A DNA stretch of 64,000 nt from Acidobacteriaceae bacterium (GTDB lineage Bacteria > Acidobacteriota > Terriglobia > Terriglobales > Acidobacteriaceae): positions 1-64,000 of the forward strand of contig DAIDGW010000209.1 of NCBI GenBank assembly GCA_027452245.1, given 5' to 3'. The position numbers and the translations under genes were made by a program. Position 1 is the stretch's first letter, and every line of letters begins with the position of its first letter. Positions 61,764 through 64,000 of the stretch are shown here, in pieces. A model generated the notes under the pieces. That model saw nothing but the letters and a program-made list of their open reading frames with translations. It had not been told where the DNA came from and did not search any database.

Positions 61764-63077
61764 ATGGTCAAGAATTCCCTACTCGTGGTGTGTCTACTCG
61801 CGGCCACCAGCACCGCTTTTGCCACAGTCAATGTATCGAGTCCGGCCAACGGCTCAACCATTCAGGGGCCAGTACCTTATAAAGCCACCGCGACATCCAC
61901 CACCTGTTCCAAGGGCGTCGGTTCCATGGGCATTTACACGGCACCCGGAGTCTTGGCGTATGTGGTAAACGGCGCCAGCCTGAACACCAGCCTGAACCTA
62001 AACCCGGGAACCTATAATACGACCGTCGAAGAGTGGGATAACTGCGGAGGAGCCACCACAGCTGGGGTCAAGATTACGGTAACGACTGGATCAGGCGGCT
62101 CCGGTGTGGTCGTCACTTCTCCGGCTAATAACAGCACGGTTGGTTCACCGGTGCAGTACGCGGCGACAGCAACTACGACCTGCTCAAAGGGCGTCGGCTC
62201 GATGGGCATCTATACGGCCCCCGGACAGCTGGCTTACGTATCGCAAGGAGCGACGCTGAACACCAGCCTGACGCTCGCCAATGGAACCTACCATACGACT
62301 GTTGAGGAATGGGATAACTGCGGAGGGGCGGCTACAACACCCATCACCATTACAGTTTCAGGTGGAAGTTCCGGCGGCAGTACATTCACCGAACTGCAGC
62401 ACAGCGGCGGCTGGGGCCAGTATGGTCAAGGTCCTCCGAACTTCATAGACTGCTCGCCTTCGCCATGCGATGGCATCACTTTCTGGATGACGCAGAACAT
62501 CAAATCGCCGTCCATGTCGGGAGAGGCTTCGGAATTCTACGTGGGGGGCACGGCCGTTTATTCGGATGCGCTGTTTAACAACCACCTGATTGGCGACCTG
62601 TCGTCACAGGGCTTGCCCGATAAGAATCACACACTCGTACCGACGCTGCACAACTTTACCTATGACGTTTACTTCTACGGAAGCAGTTTGAATTTGTCTC
62701 AAGCAGTGGAATTCGACATCAATCAATTCTTCAACAACCAGGGATTCATATGGGGTCACGAGTGCAGGATCGCTGGTGGTAATGAATGGGACATCTGGGA
62801 CAACGTGACGGCGCACTGGATCCCGACAGGCATTCCCTGCTATCCGAACAGCAACCAATGGAACCACTTGACGATTAAAGTGCAGCGGACCTCAAGCAAC
62901 CAGCTGTACTACCAATCGATCACGCTGAACGGAACCACCTACAACGTGAACCAGACCTACGCACCGGGGTCGACACCGGGGTGGTATGGCGTCACGATTA
63001 ACTACCAGCAGGACGGCAATTCCAAGCAGCAGCCCTACACGGTTTACCTGGACGAGTTGAGCTTCACCTATCAGTGA
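61764..63077 (+). CDS. Secreted protein with two duplicated Ig-like domains
   Basis: From the ATG at 61764 the product is 437 residues with a signal peptide ending at TAFA. Residues 20-115 and 118-205 are nearly identical Ig-like domains, each with CSKGVGSMGIYTAPG and TTVEEWDNCGGA; the two cysteines of each may bridge. A Gly/Ser linker leads to a C-terminal beta domain (about 215-437) with FYVGGTAVYSDALFNNHL and VYLDELSFTY, a lectin or concanavalin-like pattern common in Terriglobia exported proteins. Carbohydrate binding is likely but not shown. The gene is followed by a strong terminator. Confidence 0.82.
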   Translation: MVKNSLLVVCLLAATSTAFATVNVSSPANGSTIQGPVPYKATATSTTCSKGVGSMGIYTAPGVLAYVVNGASLNTSLNLNPGTYNTTVEEWDNCGGATTAGVKITVTTGSGGSGVVVTSPANNSTVGSPVQYAATATTTCSKGVGSMGIYTAPGQLAYVSQGATLNTSLTLANGTYHTTVEEWDNCGGAATTPITITVSGGSSGGSTFTELQHSGGWGQYGQGPPNFIDCSPSPCDGITFWMTQNIKSPSMSGEASEFYVGGTAVYSDALFNNHLIGDLSSQGLPDKNHTLVPTLHNFTYDVYFYGSSLNLSQAVEFDINQFFNNQGFIWGHECRIAGGNEWDIWDNVTAHWIPTGIPCYPNSNQWNHLTIKVQRTSSNQLYYQSITLNGTTYNVNQTYAPGSTPGWYGVTINYQQDGNSKQQPYTVYLDELSFTYQ

Positions 63078-63101
63078 GGAGCTCAAGAGTTAGGGCAACG
63101 T

Positions 63102-63132
63102 GAGGGGTGCGAAAACGCACCCCTCTTTTTTT
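63102..63132 (+). terminator. Intrinsic terminator
   Basis: GAGGGGTGCG and CGCACCCCTC form a perfect 10-bp stem with loop AAAA, followed by seven T. It lies 25 bases after the stop at 63077 and is the clearest Rho-independent terminator in the window. Confidence 0.95.
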
Positions 63133-63194
63133 GTGAACAAAACATGGGCAGAACCTTCGTCCCTAAAACTCCTTGGTAAGTCGGCTATATCTAG

Positions 63195-64000
63195 CTATTC
63201 GTCGCGGCGATGGCGGAGCCGATAAGCCCGGATCAGCAAGGAAATCGCCAGCCACGCTCCGACAGCAGCTACTGGATACTCGAGGATTCGCGGCCAGAGT
63301 ACGATCACGACCGTAACCAGCAAAAGGAAACACGCGACTCCGAACATAATCTTGGCTTCAGCCGGTCCCAAGGTACGGTGGTTGGTGATGGCAGCACCAA
63401 CTGCATTGCCGATACGGATGACGCCGGTAGCGGCTCGGCCGGCACTTCCCTTCCCGGCTCTTTGCCGGCTGGCTGTTTCGGGCTGAGGCGAGGCTGGTTG
63501 GACGCGCCGTTTTTCTTTCAGAATGATCTCTGTGGAACGAGTCAGATCGTTGAGAAACATCTGCTCCATTTCTTGGGAAAAACCTTCATCTTCGGCAACG
63601 ACATCCAGTTCCCAATTGCCAATCCAACTGGATAGGTTGAGGTTGGTAGAACCGATACGCGACCATCGGCCATCGGCCACGGCTGTTTTGGCGTGCATCA
63701 TCGGACCGTTCCACTCGAAGATGCGCACGCCGGACTCCAGTAAACCGCGGAACCCGGATCGCGAGATGGCGCGAATACCCGGAACATCGCTGGCCATGGG
63801 CACCAGCAGACGCACATCGACACCGTCGAGGGCTGCGGACTTGAGCGCTTCGACGTAGGGCGTCGTTCCGACAAAGTAAGCGTCTGCCAGCCAGATCGAA
63901 CGGCGCGCAATGGCAGCGACAAGCTGATCGAGCCGGTATAAACCTGCTATGTTGGGCATGCTGGGTACAACTCGCAAAGCAACCTCGCCCTTTTCGGAGA
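63195..64000 (-). CDS. Phospholipase D/cardiolipin synthase-like protein, cut at right edge
   Basis: The frame is open to the window end, with codons for [19 protein letters not shown] before any usable start, so the N-terminus is missing. At least 268 residues are visible. The second HKD motif is HAKTAVAD, followed by [10 protein letters not shown], which is characteristic of cardiolipin synthase and related PLD enzymes. After the catalytic domain a basic linker leads to two C-terminal membrane helices (about 195-250), unlike E. coli ClsA where helices are N-terminal. Confidence 0.85.
   Translation of the reverse strand, partial: SEKGEVALRVVPSMPNIAGLYRLDQLVAAIARRSIWLADAYFVGTTPYVEALKSAALDGVDVRLLVPMASDVPGIRAISRSGFRGLLESGVRIFEWNGPMMHAKTAVADGRWSRIGSTNLNLSSWIGNWELDVVAEDEGFSQEMEQMFLNDLTRSTEIILKEKRRVQPASPQPETASRQRAGKGSAGRAATGVIRIGNAVGAAITNHRTLGPAEAKIMFGVACFLLLVTVVIVLWPRILEYPVAAVGAWLAISLLIRAYRLRHRRDE

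Noticed and set aside
61850-62330. Direct repeats as a possible CRISPR or satellite
   Set aside because: The repeats are in frame and encode two Ig-like domains; there are only two units and no spacers.

Overview
The window looks like chromosomal DNA of an Acidobacteriota (Terriglobia-like) bacterium. This is an inference from gene content: large secreted peptidases (DUF885, M28, M16), long BNR-repeat and LVIVD-repeat exported proteins, Ig-like secreted proteins, and caa3-type oxidases with cytochrome c domains fused to subunit II. I see no rRNA, no recognisable tRNA and no CRISPR array. The only mobile DNA is the start of an IS481-family element at the left edge. About 50 real genes are present, and both edge genes are cut.

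Layout. 1-140: end of an IS481-like element. 160-6100: three exported proteins on the minus strand (PQQ-like propeller, DUF885 peptidase, M28 peptidase). 6404-8064: DedA protein, YtxH protein and a membrane protein. 8275-17904 (plus): a packed respiratory operon coding for cytochrome c oxidase (subunits II, I, III), assembly factor CtaG, a small membrane protein, a Rieske protein, a cytochrome b with a fused cytochrome c domain, a small exported protein and an M16 peptidase. 17947-26808 (minus): a second respiratory operon in which oxidase subunits I, III and a small membrane subunit are followed by a lipoprotein cytochrome c, a XoxF-type lanthanide/PQQ alcohol dehydrogenase, a XoxJ-type binding protein, a XoxG-like cytochrome c, oxidase subunit II, a HbpS/GlcG-like protein and a HPP-like membrane protein. 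Most of these genes overlap by ATGA, so the alcohol dehydrogenase and its electron acceptors appear to be built together with their own terminal oxidase. A MarR-type regulator lies divergently at 27177.

27889-32506: a DUF305 plus LVIVD exported pair, then a TetR regulator with a clear palindrome at its promoter and a membrane-anchored metallo-beta-lactamase-fold protein. 32542-37011 (minus): a nitrosative-stress/iron-sulfur group (DUF3079 protein, membrane 4Fe-4S protein, NnrS, RIC di-iron repair protein, Crp/Fnr regulator). The same 12-bp palindrome TGACTTATGTCA stands upstream of two of its transcription units. 37127-46240: phosphofructokinase with pyrophosphate-type signature residues, OPT transporter, a second HExxPGH peptidase, a very large BNR-repeat protein and a mechanosensitive-channel-like protein. 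46248-50134: glycosyltransferase, trehalose synthase and peroxiredoxin. 50477-54349: a 1290-residue sensor protein with two receiver domains and two different histidine-kinase cores. 54729-63077: carbohydrate-related and stress genes (six-hairpin-type protein, GH-A clan lipoprotein, universal stress protein, transketolase, two-Ig-domain secreted protein). The right edge cuts a phospholipase D/cardiolipin-synthase-like gene.

The strongest candidate for something undescribed is the operon at 17947-26808. Its oxidase subunit I lacks both usual proton-pathway residues (Glu of HPEVY is Trp, Lys of PTGVK is Gln) while keeping all metal ligands and the cross-link tyrosine.
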